Source: Dysgonomonas mossii DSM 22836
Lineage (GTDB): Bacteria > Bacteroidota > Bacteroidia > Bacteroidales > Dysgonomonadaceae
Direction: 5' to 3'
NCBI RefSeq assembly: GCF_000213575.1
Contig: NZ_GL892004.1
Coordinates: forward strand, 496,001-560,000
Length of the DNA stretch: 64,000 nt
Shown: positions 9,144-18,175 of the stretch, piece after piece
Position numbering within the stretch: position 1 is the first letter of the stretch
Layout: each line of letters opens with the position of its first letter
Position numbers and translations under genes: made by a program
Notes under the pieces: generated by a model
Databases searched by the model: none
Told to the model about the DNA's origin: nothing
What the model saw: the letters and a program-made list of their open reading frames with translations, nothing else

Positions 9144-11537
9144 TTATTTTATTGTGAATTTTGTGGAAAGACTAGCTCCGGTATCGTCTACTACGGTTAA
9201 AGTATGCTCTCCTTTTTCCGGAATATATTCTTTTTTGTGAAATATTTCAGTTTCTCCTATATATTGCCCATCGAGATGCCAGAACACACGGCTCTGAGGA
9301 TTTCTGTGAGCCAGCTCAAATACAAGTTGTCCCGGAGAGCCATCCAACTGTTTCGGTAGTGAAATGAGGGCATTCGGAAAAGGATAAATAAACTCCATAG
9401 GTTTCACATCCGAATCTTTTATACATTCGGGAGAATAAGGAGGTAGAGAACGATAAAAAGGGTGCTGCTCTTTGTAATACCATTCCCACGATGGCGGTAG
9501 AATGAACCATGATGTATGTATAATACCTCTGCTGCCTGCACAGTTTTCGTAAACCTGATAACGCATATCCTCGGACAGGTGCACAAGTTTATGATATGGG
9601 CATGGCTTTGCTTCCAACCCTTTTTTGCAAATCCACATCGTGTCTATTTCTGTTTCGGGGCAATTCATACTTTTCAAGAATCCACTTTCGTGACATATCT
9701 CTGCTCTTACAAGATCTCGATCAGGTCTTTCGAACCAACGGCTTTGCGGTAATGAACTGAATATGTCGAACATCACCATGCCGGCAGTACGAGCACCGGT
9801 TAGCCCGGGGCGTCCTTCTCCATCCGAATTTCCAACCCAGACTCCAACTACATATTTGGGATTTACACCCACAGCCCATCCGTCACGAAACCCAAAGCTG
9901 GTACCCGTTTTCCACGCTATCTTTTGTATAGATGGTATCGACCGCCAATCTATTTCTTCGGGGCGGTTCAGGTTTGTCAGGGCATCGAATGTTTGCCAGA
10001 TTGCTCCTGCCGAAAATAGCGGGTTTCTGATACGGTCGTCTTTTTCTCCATTATTTTTATTCAGTATATAAGATGGTTGATTCAGTTCGTAATATCTGCC
10101 ATCTTCATTATAAAAGTTTAATTGCTGCGCCATACTGAGGTACATAGAGCTTATATCCCATAGTTTCCCTTCTGCACCGCCTAATATAAGAGACAGTCCA
10201 TAATTGTCGGCAGAACGGTTGAGTGTAGTCATTCCCGCCTTTTTGAGGAGGTTATAGAATTTGGGTATGCTATAATTGCGAAGGGATACCACAAACGGAA
10301 CGTTTAGAGAGCGTGCAAGAGCCTCGGAGGCATAAACGGCTCCATCGTATTGCAAGCTGAAGTTCTTGGGCGCAAACCCTCCTATATTGATCGGTATGTC
10401 GGGTAGGAGTTGATTGGGGAGTAATTCTCCCTCTTGCAACATAGCACAATAGAGAAAAGGCTTGAGTATACTGCCTGTACTGCGAGGGGCTTGTATGATG
10501 TCTACCTGATTGGCGGAGATATCTTTCTCGAAATCAACGTTCCCGCAATAGGCTACAACCTCATTCTTTTCTACATCGAAAACTATTGCTGCTATATTTT
10601 TAATTCCATTTTGGGCAAATTCTGCATTCCAACGGTTAAGAATAGATTCTGTCTGTTCTTGTTGGTATTTATCTATGGTGGTTGTTATATGTTTACCTCC
10701 ATCCTCTTTGTATATGCGGGTAACCAAGTGTGGTGTTATCTGTGGTAGAGCATAAGGCTGAAAGGGTAAAGGTTCGCCTACTGCCAGTTCGTAATCTATT
10801 TTTTCTATAATACCTCGCTGATGAAGTGTTTCCAGCAACTTGTTTCTCTTGCTCAGAAGCTTGTCTCTGTTTTTACCGAAGTGCATCAGGCTCGGAGAAT
10901 TGGGGAGTACGGCGAGGGTTGCTGCCTCTGCCCATGATAGTGTTGCCGCCTGATGTCCGAAGTATCGCCACGATGCAGCGTCTATTCCTACCACGTTGCC
11001 TCCCATCGGAGCATGTGATGCATACAGATTAAGTATTTCGTCTTTAGAGTATGAAAATTCGAGGCGTGTAGCCAATATCATCTCAATGAATTTTTCTCCG
11101 AATGTGCGGTTCTCTTTCCGAGACAGACGGATGGTTTGCATGGTGATAGTACTTGCCCCGCTGATAATTTTTCCGCTGCTGATATTCTGTTTTACAGCAC
11201 GTGCTATTGCTAAAGGGTTTACCCCCCAATGTGCACGGAAGTGCTGGTCTTCGAACTCTATCAGGCAGATCTTATACTTTTCAGGGATGGAATCACTTGT
11301 GGGAAAACGCCATTGCTGATCGTCTGCAATACGTGCGCCAAGCAGCTCTTCGTGTCTGTCGGATACAACTGTACTATATGGTACATGGAATAGGGGAGAA
11401 GGCAAACAAAATATATACCACACAAGAAGAATGAGACAAATCGGAATACCTATTTGGTACTTCTTTTTTGCTCCTTTATACTTCTCCCATAAGCGCAAAA
11501 TAAATGCTTTGATGCTTTGTGTATATTTTTCAATCAT
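9144..11537 (-). CDS. pbpC: Penicillin-binding protein 1C (bifunctional transglycosylase/transpeptidase)
   Basis: 797 residues. One N-terminal membrane anchor (about 28-46) is followed by a GT51 glycosyltransferase with catalytic Glu96 in EDQHF and the GASTITMQ motif near 127-134. The transpeptidase has Ser356-x-x-Lys359, SxN at 409-411 and KTG at 542-544. The final ~100 residues resemble the PBP1C C-terminal domain. It polymerises and cross-links periplasmic peptidoglycan. The start overlaps the upstream GNAT gene by eight bases, so it is the last gene of a three-gene operon. In many bacteria pbpC is paired with an alpha-2-macroglobulin gene; none is adjacent here. Confidence 0.95.
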   Translation of the reverse strand: MIEKYTQSIKAFILRLWEKYKGAKKKYQIGIPICLILLVWYIFCLPSPLFHVPYSTVVSDRHEELLGARIADDQQWRFPTSDSIPEKYKICLIEFEDQHFRAHWGVNPLAIARAVKQNISSGKIISGASTITMQTIRLSRKENRTFGEKFIEMILATRLEFSYSKDEILNLYASHAPMGGNVVGIDAASWRYFGHQAATLSWAEAATLAVLPNSPSLMHFGKNRDKLLSKRNKLLETLHQRGIIEKIDYELAVGEPLPFQPYALPQITPHLVTRIYKEDGGKHITTTIDKYQQEQTESILNRWNAEFAQNGIKNIAAIVFDVEKNEVVAYCGNVDFEKDISANQVDIIQAPRSTGSILKPFLYCAMLQEGELLPNQLLPDIPINIGGFAPKNFSLQYDGAVYASEALARSLNVPFVVSLRNYSIPKFYNLLKKAGMTTLNRSADNYGLSLILGGAEGKLWDISSMYLSMAQQLNFYNEDGRYYELNQPSYILNKNNGEKDDRIRNPLFSAGAIWQTFDALTNLNRPEEIDWRSIPSIQKIAWKTGTSFGFRDGWAVGVNPKYVVGVWVGNSDGEGRPGLTGARTAGMVMFDIFSSLPQSRWFERPDRDLVRAEICHESGFLKSMNCPETEIDTMWICKKGLEAKPCPYHKLVHLSEDMRYQVYENCAGSRGIIHTSWFILPPSWEWYYKEQHPFYRSLPPYSPECIKDSDVKPMEFIYPFPNALISLPKQLDGSPGQLVFELAHRNPQSRVFWHLDGQYIGETEIFHKKEYIPEKGEHTLTVVDDTGASLSTKFTIK

Positions 11538-12048
11538 GTATTCTTATAGCGTATTTGTGTTCGATGCAATTTTCGCCTTTGCAAACTAGCCGGGTTTCGA
11601 AGTCCGGAACTTTAACCATGCCCAATGATTGCATCAACCTGACAGAAGGGATGTTTCTTGAATCGGTGATCCCTATTATTTCTTTTACATCTTTATTTTT
11701 AAGGAAATAACGAATGAGAATGTTCAATGATTCTTTTGCGAACCCCATGCCCTGATACTCGGGCGAAATATTGCAACCGACTTCTGCTATATTATCACTA
11801 ACCTTGAAAGCGCAATCACCTATAACTTTTCCCTGATACACGATAGCCAAGCCTATCCATTTATTTTCTTGGTCCAAATTAGGATTACAGCATCTGCTGA
11901 CAAAATCTTGCGTTTGCTCCATGGTAAAAGGTTCCCAATATTGATATTTGGCTACTTCGGGCAACGAGCGATAATTGTATATAGCTTCAGTATCGGTTTC
12001 TAAGATTGCTCTTAGTTTTATTCTTTCCGAGTGTAGAGTAAAATTCAT
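11530..12048 (-). CDS. GNAT family N-acetyltransferase (RimJ/RimL-like)
   Basis: 172 residues with the GNAT fold. It has an N-terminal RLxLR-like strand (SERIKLRAI), a central strand, and the acetyl-CoA pyrophosphate loop in ISPEYQGMGFAKES; SVRLMQSLGM near the C-terminus is also typical. The substrate cannot be told from sequence; relatives acetylate protein N-termini or small amines. It overlaps C_GCAxxG by four bases (ATGA) and pbpC by eight, so the three are translated together. Confidence 0.85.
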   Translation of the reverse strand: MNFTLHSERIKLRAILETDTEAIYNYRSLPEVAKYQYWEPFTMEQTQDFVSRCCNPNLDQENKWIGLAIVYQGKVIGDCAFKVSDNIAEVGCNISPEYQGMGFAKESLNILIRYFLKNKDVKEIIGITDSRNIPSVRLMQSLGMVKVPDFETRLVCKGENCIEHKYAIRIHD

Positions 12049-12482
12049 TTCTTTCTGATTAAATGTTCTTCGATAAGTTCGGCGGATAACTTAACGAATT
12101 TGGAACATCGTTTTTTACCATCGGCAGGTTCGGGTTCTTTCTCCAGTTCGAGTAAGAGATTCTGACAGATGACTGATTTGTTTTCTTTCTTAAATTCATT
12201 CATTAGATATTGTGCCTTATCGAATGAATATTGTTTCCCATCCTGATCGTTGGCTTTTGCCGTTCCTGTTTCCAGTCCGGCTATCATTGTCATGGCGGAT
12301 ACAGCTCCGCACATCTCACGTGTCCCGGCCATCCCGCCACCGAATGTGCAGGATAGTTTCAGGGCTGTTTCAGGGTCGATACCATACATATCCGCATAAG
12401 CTGTGAAGACTGCTTGAGCGCAATTATAACCGCTATTGAATAAAGCGATTGCTTTTTCTACTCTGTTTTGCATATCGTTCAT
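12045..12482 (-). CDS. C_GCAxxG_C_C family protein (probable redox/metal protein)
   Basis: 145 residues with the family's spaced cysteines: NCAQAVF near residue 20, CTFGGGMAG around 45, EMCGAVSAM around 57, then later cysteines in the C-terminal half. This family is small, cytoplasmic and often linked to redox or metal chemistry, but its function is not established. It is the first gene of the operon leading to pbpC and is divergent from the LPG-synthase-TM gene at 12573. Confidence 0.85.
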   Translation of the reverse strand: MNDMQNRVEKAIALFNSGYNCAQAVFTAYADMYGIDPETALKLSCTFGGGMAGTREMCGAVSAMTMIAGLETGTAKANDQDGKQYSFDKAQYLMNEFKKENKSVICQNLLLELEKEPEPADGKKRCSKFVKLSAELIEEHLIRKK

Positions 12483-12544
12483 TTGTTATTAAGAGTTCGC
12501 CTATGTAAATGTACGAAAGAAAAGAAAAAGACGAAATGTTTTCT

Positions 12545-12552
12545 TATTTTTG
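12545..12552 (+). promoter_or_regulatory. Putative -7 element TATTTTTG
   Basis: TATTTTTG matches TAnnTTTG exactly and lies 20 bases before the ATG at 12573. A matching -33 TTG at 19-20 bases is not obvious, so support is partial. Confidence 0.35.
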
Positions 12553-12572
12553 TACGTTTTCAGATTTTAAAT

Positions 12573-13616
12573 ATGGAAAAAGAATCTCAAGGATTTAGTA
12601 TATGGAAGATATTGCTCCCTACCTTCATCGGTATAGGAGTTATCATATACATGCTTAGCCGTGAATTTGACATGTCTGATCTGAAACAGATAACGATTAC
12701 AGAACATACTGTATTCTGGATATGTATAGCCTTTTGTTTTATGTTGGGGCGTGATATCGGCTTTACAATCCGTTATCGCTATCTTACCGAAAAGCAATTG
12801 TCGTGGATACAATGTATCAAAGTCACTCTTTTGGCTGAATTTGGTTCGGCAATAACACCCTCGGTAGTAGGAGGTTCTACAATGGCTGTTGTTTTCTTGA
12901 CAAAAGAGAAAATCCCTGTCGGGCGAAGTACGGCAATGGTTTTTGTTACGTTGTTGCTCGACGAAATGTACTTTGTTGTTACATTTCCTATTCTACTTCT
13001 TCTTATCCCTTTCGATACTTTATTTTCCGACCATTCGGCCCTTGGTAACGGAGTGTTAGCTTTGTTTGCGGTCGCTTATCTCATAAAAATGGTTTTGTGT
13101 ACACTGCTGGTAATTGGGCTGTTTTTTAGACCTCAGGCAATACGCTGGCTTATTATTAAGCTTTTTAGATTACCATTTCTGAGGCGATGGCACAAAAGTG
13201 CGGTGAAGGCGGGGGATGATCTGGTTATTAGTTCGAGGGAAATACGAGGAAAAGGTTTTTCTTTTTGGTGGCCTCTGATACTCGCTACCATTTTGTCTTG
13301 GGGGTCACGATATCTGGTAGTCAATGCTATCTTTATGGCGTTCTTTACTGTGCATGACAATCTGCTTATCTTTGCCCGTCAGTTTGTGATGTGGATTATG
13401 ATGGTAGTAAGCCCTACACCCGGAGGAAGCGGTTTCAGTGAGTTTATCTTTAAAGAATATCTGAGCGAATTTATACCATTAGTAGGTGTTGTGCCGTTGA
13501 TGATCCTTTTGTGGCGATTGCTTACCTATTATAATTACCTGTTGATGGGGGCGTTAATTGTTCCTCGCTGGGTAAAGAAATCTTTTGGAAAACAACAAGA
13601 AAAGGAAGAGAACTAA
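12573..13616 (+). CDS. Lysylphosphatidylglycerol synthase TM-region family protein (UPF0104-like flippase domain)
   Basis: 347 residues from the ATG at 12573; an in-frame earlier start overlaps the divergent gene and is less likely. Seven or eight hydrophobic segments and the family motif SPTPGGSGFSEF near residue 275 place it in the integral-membrane family whose MprF members flip aminoacylated lipids. The soluble synthase domain of MprF is absent, so it is a stand-alone transporter-like membrane protein of unknown substrate. Confidence 0.85.
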   Translation: MEKESQGFSIWKILLPTFIGIGVIIYMLSREFDMSDLKQITITEHTVFWICIAFCFMLGRDIGFTIRYRYLTEKQLSWIQCIKVTLLAEFGSAITPSVVGGSTMAVVFLTKEKIPVGRSTAMVFVTLLLDEMYFVVTFPILLLLIPFDTLFSDHSALGNGVLALFAVAYLIKMVLCTLLVIGLFFRPQAIRWLIIKLFRLPFLRRWHKSAVKAGDDLVISSREIRGKGFSFWWPLILATILSWGSRYLVVNAIFMAFFTVHDNLLIFARQFVMWIMMVVSPTPGGSGFSEFIFKEYLSEFIPLVGVVPLMILLWRLLTYYNYLLMGALIVPRWVKKSFGKQQEKEEN

Positions 13617-13680
13617 ATCTCTTTACAATATTTATTATTTCAGACTTCACTTTTAGAAAGTTTCAAAATAAACTATTCTT

Positions 13681-13688
13681 TATTTTTG
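13681..13688 (+). promoter_or_regulatory. Putative -7 element TATTTTTG before DUF2147 gene
   Basis: Exact match to TAnnTTTG, 40 bases before the start at 13729. No clear -33 TTG is seen at 20 bases. Confidence 0.35.
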
Positions 13689-13728
13689 ACTATTTTCGCA
13701 TACGAATAACCAATTAAAAAATTATTGT

Positions 13729-14157
13729 ATGAAATTAAAACTTATATTGCTGTCGGCGTTCTTTATTTCTATACTTACTGCAAATGCACAGTCTGTAGTT
13801 GGTAAATGGAAAACATTTGATGATGAAACCAAAGAAGCTAAATCGATTGTAGAAATTACCGAACGTGGCGGTAAAATCTATGGAAAAGTGATCGAGATCC
13901 TCAATCCTGCCAAGAAAGATATAAAGTGTAAAGACTGTTCGGGGGCTGATAAAGACAAGCCGGTTCTTGGCCTTGAGATTCTAAAAGGCTTATCTAAAGA
14001 TGGCAAAGAATATAGTGACGGAAAGATACTAGACCCTTCGAATGGTAAACTGTACAAATGTACCGTATCGCTTGACGGAAACGATAAGCTGAAAGTAAGG
14101 GGCTATGTCGGCATTTCGGCTTTTGGAAGAACACAGGTCTGGACAAGAGTGAAGTAA
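13729..14157 (+). CDS. Secreted DUF2147 protein
   Basis: 142 residues with a cleavable signal peptide ending near ANAQ (residue 21). The mature part has the DUF2147 pattern: VVGKWKTFDDET at the start, an internal KCKDCSGADKDKPVLG with two cysteines, GLEILKGL, and RTQVWTRVK at the end. The family is periplasmic and lipocalin-like; its function is unknown. It has its own promoter candidate and is 20 bases before glycerate kinase. Confidence 0.85.
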   Translation: MKLKLILLSAFFISILTANAQSVVGKWKTFDDETKEAKSIVEITERGGKIYGKVIEILNPAKKDIKCKDCSGADKDKPVLGLEILKGLSKDGKEYSDGKILDPSNGKLYKCTVSLDGNDKLKVRGYVGISAFGRTQVWTRVK

Positions 14158-14177
14158 ATCTACGAAGTTACTAATCT

Positions 14178-15314
14178 GTGAAAAACCCAATTTTTGTATT
14201 AGCTCCCGATTCGTTTAAAGGTTCCATGACAGCCAAGCAAGTGTGCGATGCAATGGAAAGAGGTATAAAAAGAGTCTATCCCGAAGCAATATGCACGAAA
14301 ATTCCAATGGCAGATGGAGGAGAGGGAACTGTGCAATCTTTGGTAGATGCTACCGGAGGCAAGGTATATGAAGAGCGTGTAACAGATCCGTTAGGAGGTA
14401 TTGTCTTTGCTAAATATGGAATTCTGGGTGACGGATCTACTGCCGTTATTGAGATGGCATCGGCAAGCGGACTCTACTTGATAGATAAGGGTAGCCGCAA
14501 TCCACTTGTGACCACTACATACGGCACAGGTGAGTTGGTTAAGGCATGCCTCAACAGAGGCGTAACAAAAATAATATTGGGAATAGGAGGTAGCGCTACC
14601 AACGATGGTGGCGCAGGCTTCGCCCAAGCATTAGGAGTCAGATTCCTTGATAAGGAAAATAAAGATCTGCCGTTTGGCGGATTAGCTCTTCGAGAATTGG
14701 ACAAGATAGATATTTCTTCTATAGATCAGCGATTGCAAGATATAGATATTGAGGTAGCCTGTGATGTATCCAATCCTTTGTGCGGAGAAAACGGAGCCTC
14801 TTTTGTTTTCGCACCGCAAAAAGGAGCTACTGCGGAAATGGTAAGTACTCTGGATGATGCATTGCTGCATTATGCAGAAGTGATAAAAAATCAACTGGGC
14901 AGAGACGTGAAAGATGTGCCGGGAGCCGCTGCTGCCGGAGGTCTTGGTGCAGGATTGCTAACGTTTACAAATGCACGTTTACAGAAAGGAATAGATATTA
15001 TAATTGACTATACCAATCTTAAAGCTGCTATAAAAAAAGCTGATGTAGTATTTACCGGTGAAGGTAAAATCGATTTCCAAACCCAATACGGGAAAACCCC
15101 TTATGGCGTCGCTCAACTGGCACGAGCAGAAGGGAAAAAAGTAATAGCTATTGCAGGAGATGCGGAAAAAGGAGCACAGGAGTTATATGCTTCTGTCTTT
15201 GATTTTATAATTCCTATTAAACCTGAAAGTGTTTCCCTGGATGAATCGATGAAAAGAGGAGAGGAGTATGTAGAGCAGGCTATTGCAGACTTCTTGACGA
15301 AGCATGAACTATAA
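14178..15314 (+). CDS. glxK: Glycerate kinase (GlxK family)
   Basis: 378 residues from a GTG start. It phosphorylates D-glycerate. Conserved features are the N-terminal APDSFKGSMTA, MADGGEGT near residue 50, the GIGGSATNDGGAGF motif around 135-148 and TGEGKIDFQTQYGK near 295. In the same direction and 20 bases after DUF2147; the spacing permits co-transcription. A hydroxyacid dehydrogenase at 18.2-19.1 kb could supply glycerate from hydroxypyruvate, but the genes are not adjacent. Confidence 0.93.
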   Translation: MKNPIFVLAPDSFKGSMTAKQVCDAMERGIKRVYPEAICTKIPMADGGEGTVQSLVDATGGKVYEERVTDPLGGIVFAKYGILGDGSTAVIEMASASGLYLIDKGSRNPLVTTTYGTGELVKACLNRGVTKIILGIGGSATNDGGAGFAQALGVRFLDKENKDLPFGGLALRELDKIDISSIDQRLQDIDIEVACDVSNPLCGENGASFVFAPQKGATAEMVSTLDDALLHYAEVIKNQLGRDVKDVPGAAAAGGLGAGLLTFTNARLQKGIDIIIDYTNLKAAIKKADVVFTGEGKIDFQTQYGKTPYGVAQLARAEGKKVIAIAGDAEKGAQELYASVFDFIIPIKPESVSLDESMKRGEEYVEQAIADFLTKHEL

Positions 15315-15331
15315 TTATTGACTAAAATATT

Positions 15332-16150
15332 ATGAAAAAACAAGCTGTTTTATTTTTACTTGCAATCTTTGCTTTGTGTTCTGTACAGGCTCAGACTGTG
15401 GATACAATTGAGGTATTCAGTGCTAAAATGAACCGAAGTATTAAAAATGTGATAATTCTTCCTGATGGATATAAGAAGGATGGTACGGTTAAATACCCTG
15501 TGCTGTATCTTCTGCATGGCTACTCGGGACGTTATGATTCGTGGGTGTCGCTCAAACCAACACTACCGCAAGATGCTACCCGATTGGGGATGATCGTTGT
15601 TTGCCCCGATGGACAAAATAGCTGGTATTGGGATAGCCCTATCGATCCTAAGTTTCAGTTTGAGACCTACGTGAGCAAAGAATTGGTGCAGTATATCGAC
15701 CAAAATTATAAAACAATTACTTCACCCAAAGGCCGTGCGATAACAGGGCTTAGCATGGGTGGTCATGGAGGTTTGTGGCTAGGTATAAACCATCCTGATG
15801 TTTTTGGTGCGTGCGGGTCGATGAGTGGAGGTTTAGATATTCGCCCTTTCCCAAACAACTGGGATATGAAGCTGCGTATAGGTTCGTATAAAGAGAACTC
15901 CGAATTGTGGGATAGCCATACGGTGATTAATCAACTGGATAAGATAGAACCGGGCTCGTTATCTATTATTTTCGATTGCGGAACAGACGACTTTTTCTAT
16001 CAGGTAAACGAGCAATTGCACAAAGAAATGGTATACCGAAATATCAATCATGATTATATTGTTCGTCCGGGAGGACATACAGGAGAATACTGGAATAACG
16101 CAATTGATTATCAAATGCTATTTTTTTATAAGTTTTTTAAACAGAAATAA
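15332..16150 (+). CDS. Secreted alpha/beta-hydrolase esterase (PF00756-like)
   Basis: 272 residues with a signal peptide (MKKQAVLFLLAIFALCSVQAQ). The nucleophile is Ser141 in GLSMGG; an Asp in FDCGTDDFF and a His in RPGGHTGEYW complete the triad. The oxyanion region reads LLHGYSGRYDSW. The fold is that of esterase D, tributyrin esterase and feruloyl esterases. The substrate is unknown. Runs 17 bases after glxK and 33 before the response regulator. Confidence 0.88.
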   Translation: MKKQAVLFLLAIFALCSVQAQTVDTIEVFSAKMNRSIKNVIILPDGYKKDGTVKYPVLYLLHGYSGRYDSWVSLKPTLPQDATRLGMIVVCPDGQNSWYWDSPIDPKFQFETYVSKELVQYIDQNYKTITSPKGRAITGLSMGGHGGLWLGINHPDVFGACGSMSGGLDIRPFPNNWDMKLRIGSYKENSELWDSHTVINQLDKIEPGSLSIIFDCGTDDFFYQVNEQLHKEMVYRNINHDYIVRPGGHTGEYWNNAIDYQMLFFYKFFKQK

Positions 16151-16183
16151 CTAACTTTACTGTTCTTTGCATCAAATGAATAA

Positions 16184-16840
16184 ATGGAACAGAAAGATGT
16201 TATAATCGTAGACCGACAAGGTATAACCCGTATCGGGATGGAGACGCTGGTAGGTGAGACAAAAAAAGCCTCTTCGGTACTTTTCACGGAAAGTAAATCT
16301 GAACTGGTAAGATTGTTGAGCTCTCACCCCGAAGCCGTTGTGATACTGGACTATACCCTGTCTGATTTTATAAGCGTAGATGACTTGCTGAATGTAGGTT
16401 ATCGCTTTTCGCATGTAAACTGGTTGTTATTCTCCGAAGAACTGAGCTATGACTTCCTGCGCAGATTGACATCTACGAGCGAAGCATACAGTATTGTGCT
16501 CAAGTCGTCGGGACTCGATGAGATAAATATTGCGCTGGCTCATGTATTAAGGGGCGAACGTTTTATTTGTGCAAGGGTTGCCAACCAATTACTGCAAGCA
16601 CAGAAAGCACCTACCGATACTGTGGATCATATACTGACCTCTACAGAAAAAGAAATACTGAAAGAAATAGCCATAGGACGTACTACAAAAGAAATTGCGG
16701 CGAATCGCAATCTTAGCTTTCATACTATCATTACTCACCGTAAGAATATCTTTCGCAAGCTGGAAGTAAACAATGTGCACGAAGCAACGAAATATGCGAT
16801 GCGTGCAGGGCTGATTGATATGGCAGAGTATTATATCTGA
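16184..16840 (+). CDS. Orphan LuxR/NarL-type response regulator with atypical receiver
   Basis: 218 residues. The receiver spans 1-120, with Asp56 as the likely phosphoacceptor in VVILDYTL, Ser84 and Lys107. The acidic pair near the N-terminus is broken: Asp10 is followed by Arg11 where a second Asp or Glu is expected. The LuxR helix-turn-helix is at 150-210 (LTSTEKEILKEIAIGRTTKEIA, then HRKNIFRKL). No histidine kinase is next to it. Phosphorylation-independent activity is possible. Confidence 0.88.
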   Translation: MEQKDVIIVDRQGITRIGMETLVGETKKASSVLFTESKSELVRLLSSHPEAVVILDYTLSDFISVDDLLNVGYRFSHVNWLLFSEELSYDFLRRLTSTSEAYSIVLKSSGLDEINIALAHVLRGERFICARVANQLLQAQKAPTDTVDHILTSTEKEILKEIAIGRTTKEIAANRNLSFHTIITHRKNIFRKLEVNNVHEATKYAMRAGLIDMAEYYI

Positions 16841-16892
16841 TTCTCAGATAATAGTTTATTTATAAAAGCCTTTATTTCATGTTACTCCTTTA

Positions 16893-16953
16893 TCATTCTG
16901 ACGAAGGAAGGATACTTGTTGCTAAATATAGAAACTTCGTTACCTCAGTATGA
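16893..16953. repeat. Imperfect inverted-repeat element, probably a decayed REP/MITE-like unit
   Basis: TCATTCTGACGAAG at 16893-16906 is partly complementary to CTTCGTTACCTCAGTATGA at 16935-16953. From memory, elements with CTGA...CGAAG / CTTCG...TCAG ends recur in Bacteroidota intergenic DNA. The stem here has mismatches, so it looks degraded. It lies between the response regulator and the small membrane protein gene. Confidence 0.4.
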
Positions 16954-16996
16954 AAAAAAGTTTAAGATAACTTCATTGTTTACATTATGGATATAA

Positions 16997-17470
16997 TTAC
17001 TCCCAATAGTGCTTCATTTGTTCAACTTCTTTGCGGTTTTGTATAAGGTTAATCATGATGTCAGTTTTCGTAATAAAAGTTTTATTATTTCTCATATCCT
17101 TTCTTATTAGTAGCATTAATTCAAGAAAATATTTCATATGCTTATTGTCGTCTTTATACTCATTCGTATAGCAAAGCCATTCGTTGAATTTTCTAAATAC
17201 TTCGTCCGAACCGTATATAAACAAATCTTTTTTAGCTTCGAGCATTCGTTCCGTCATAATTGTACTATCGGACTTCTTCTCCTTTTTTACATCTTTTAGT
17301 ATATTATAAAACATACCGACCAAGTCAGCATAAGCCATATATTTTTTTTCTGAAAGTTGACTTTCAATAATTTTTATTTTTTCAGTTTTCCTTTGAATAA
17401 TCAGACCGAAAATGGCACATACAGCTGTTAATACTGCAATGAAAATCGAGATGAGAGTTGTTACATCCAT
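16997..17470 (-). CDS. Small membrane-anchored protein of unknown function
   Basis: 157 residues, not recognised. An N-terminal hydrophobic helix (about 6-24) is followed by a positively charged, helix-rich region (IQRKTEKIKIIESQLSEKK) likely to form a coiled coil, and a soluble C-terminus with repeated charged helices. It is predicted to be anchored in the inner membrane with a cytoplasmic tail. It stands alone on the minus strand in an AT-rich stretch, so it could be an acquired orphan. Confidence 0.6.
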   Translation of the reverse strand: MDVTTLISIFIAVLTAVCAIFGLIIQRKTEKIKIIESQLSEKKYMAYADLVGMFYNILKDVKKEKKSDSTIMTERMLEAKKDLFIYGSDEVFRKFNEWLCYTNEYKDDNKHMKYFLELMLLIRKDMRNNKTFITKTDIMINLIQNRKEVEQMKHYWE

Positions 17471-17622
17471 GGCTTATTTATTAATTATGGGTTAATTTAT
17501 TCTCATAAAGATAGTGATTGTTTAATTATAATTATTAAAATTCATTATTCCATTTCCGAACGAAATTTATCTGTCATCTGTTCTAAGAAAGTGCTTTAAT
17601 TAGGGTACTAAGCAAATAATTA

Positions 17623-17630
17623 TATCTTTG
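17623..17630 (+). promoter_or_regulatory. Putative -7 element TATCTTTG of the phosphatase gene
   Basis: Exact TAnnTTTG match, 48 bases upstream of the start at 17678. A palindrome, ATTAATCGATTAAT (17642-17655), follows in the presumed 5' UTR. Confidence 0.4.
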
Positions 17631-17677
17631 TATAAATCGTTATTAATCGATTAATATAAACCAAAACGAAAAAATAA

Positions 17678-18175
17678 ATGCAAAATATTGACAATCAAAA
17701 GGAATATAAAGTACTCTTCGTCTGTTTAGGAAATATCTGCCGCTCTCCTGCTGCGGAAGGAATTTTCAAGACGAAGGTAAAAGAGCAGGGGTTAAGTGAT
17801 AAAATTACGGTTGATTCGGCGGGAACGTCAGGATATCATATCGATGAATTGCCCGACTTACGAATGAGAAAGCATGCAACACGGAGGGGTTATACACTGG
17901 ATTCTTTGTCTCGTAAGTTCACGGTGAACGACTTCGATAATTTTGATCTTATCTTGGTGATGGACGACAACAATCATCGTGATGTAATGCGACTGGCACC
18001 CGACTTGGAATCGGAAAAGAAGGTATACCGTATGATGGATTTTTCGCAAGACTTTGTACACGATCACGTACCCGATCCTTACTACTCGGGCGCTGATGGC
18101 TTCGAGCTGGTTCTCGATCTGCTGGAAGATTCTTGTGATGGGCTGCTGAATAAAATAAAGAAAGGTGAATTGTAA
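17678..18175 (+). CDS. Low-molecular-weight protein-tyrosine phosphatase
   Basis: 165 residues. The P-loop CLGNICRS gives nucleophile Cys16 and Arg22, and the catalytic Asp is in VPDPYYSG near residue 130. These enzymes dephosphorylate tyrosine, in bacteria often on polysaccharide-synthesis kinases; no such kinase is adjacent. The stop codon abuts the stop of the convergent dehydrogenase with no base between, and a hairpin spans both ends. Confidence 0.93.
   Translation: MQNIDNQKEYKVLFVCLGNICRSPAAEGIFKTKVKEQGLSDKITVDSAGTSGYHIDELPDLRMRKHATRRGYTLDSLSRKFTVNDFDNFDLILVMDDNNHRDVMRLAPDLESEKKVYRMMDFSQDFVHDHVPDPYYSGADGFELVLDLLEDSCDGLLNKIKKGEL

Noticed and set aside
12468-12572. Extended N-terminus of the LPG-synthase-TM protein
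   Set aside because: It would overlap the start of the divergent gene and its promoter element, and the extension is unlike the family.
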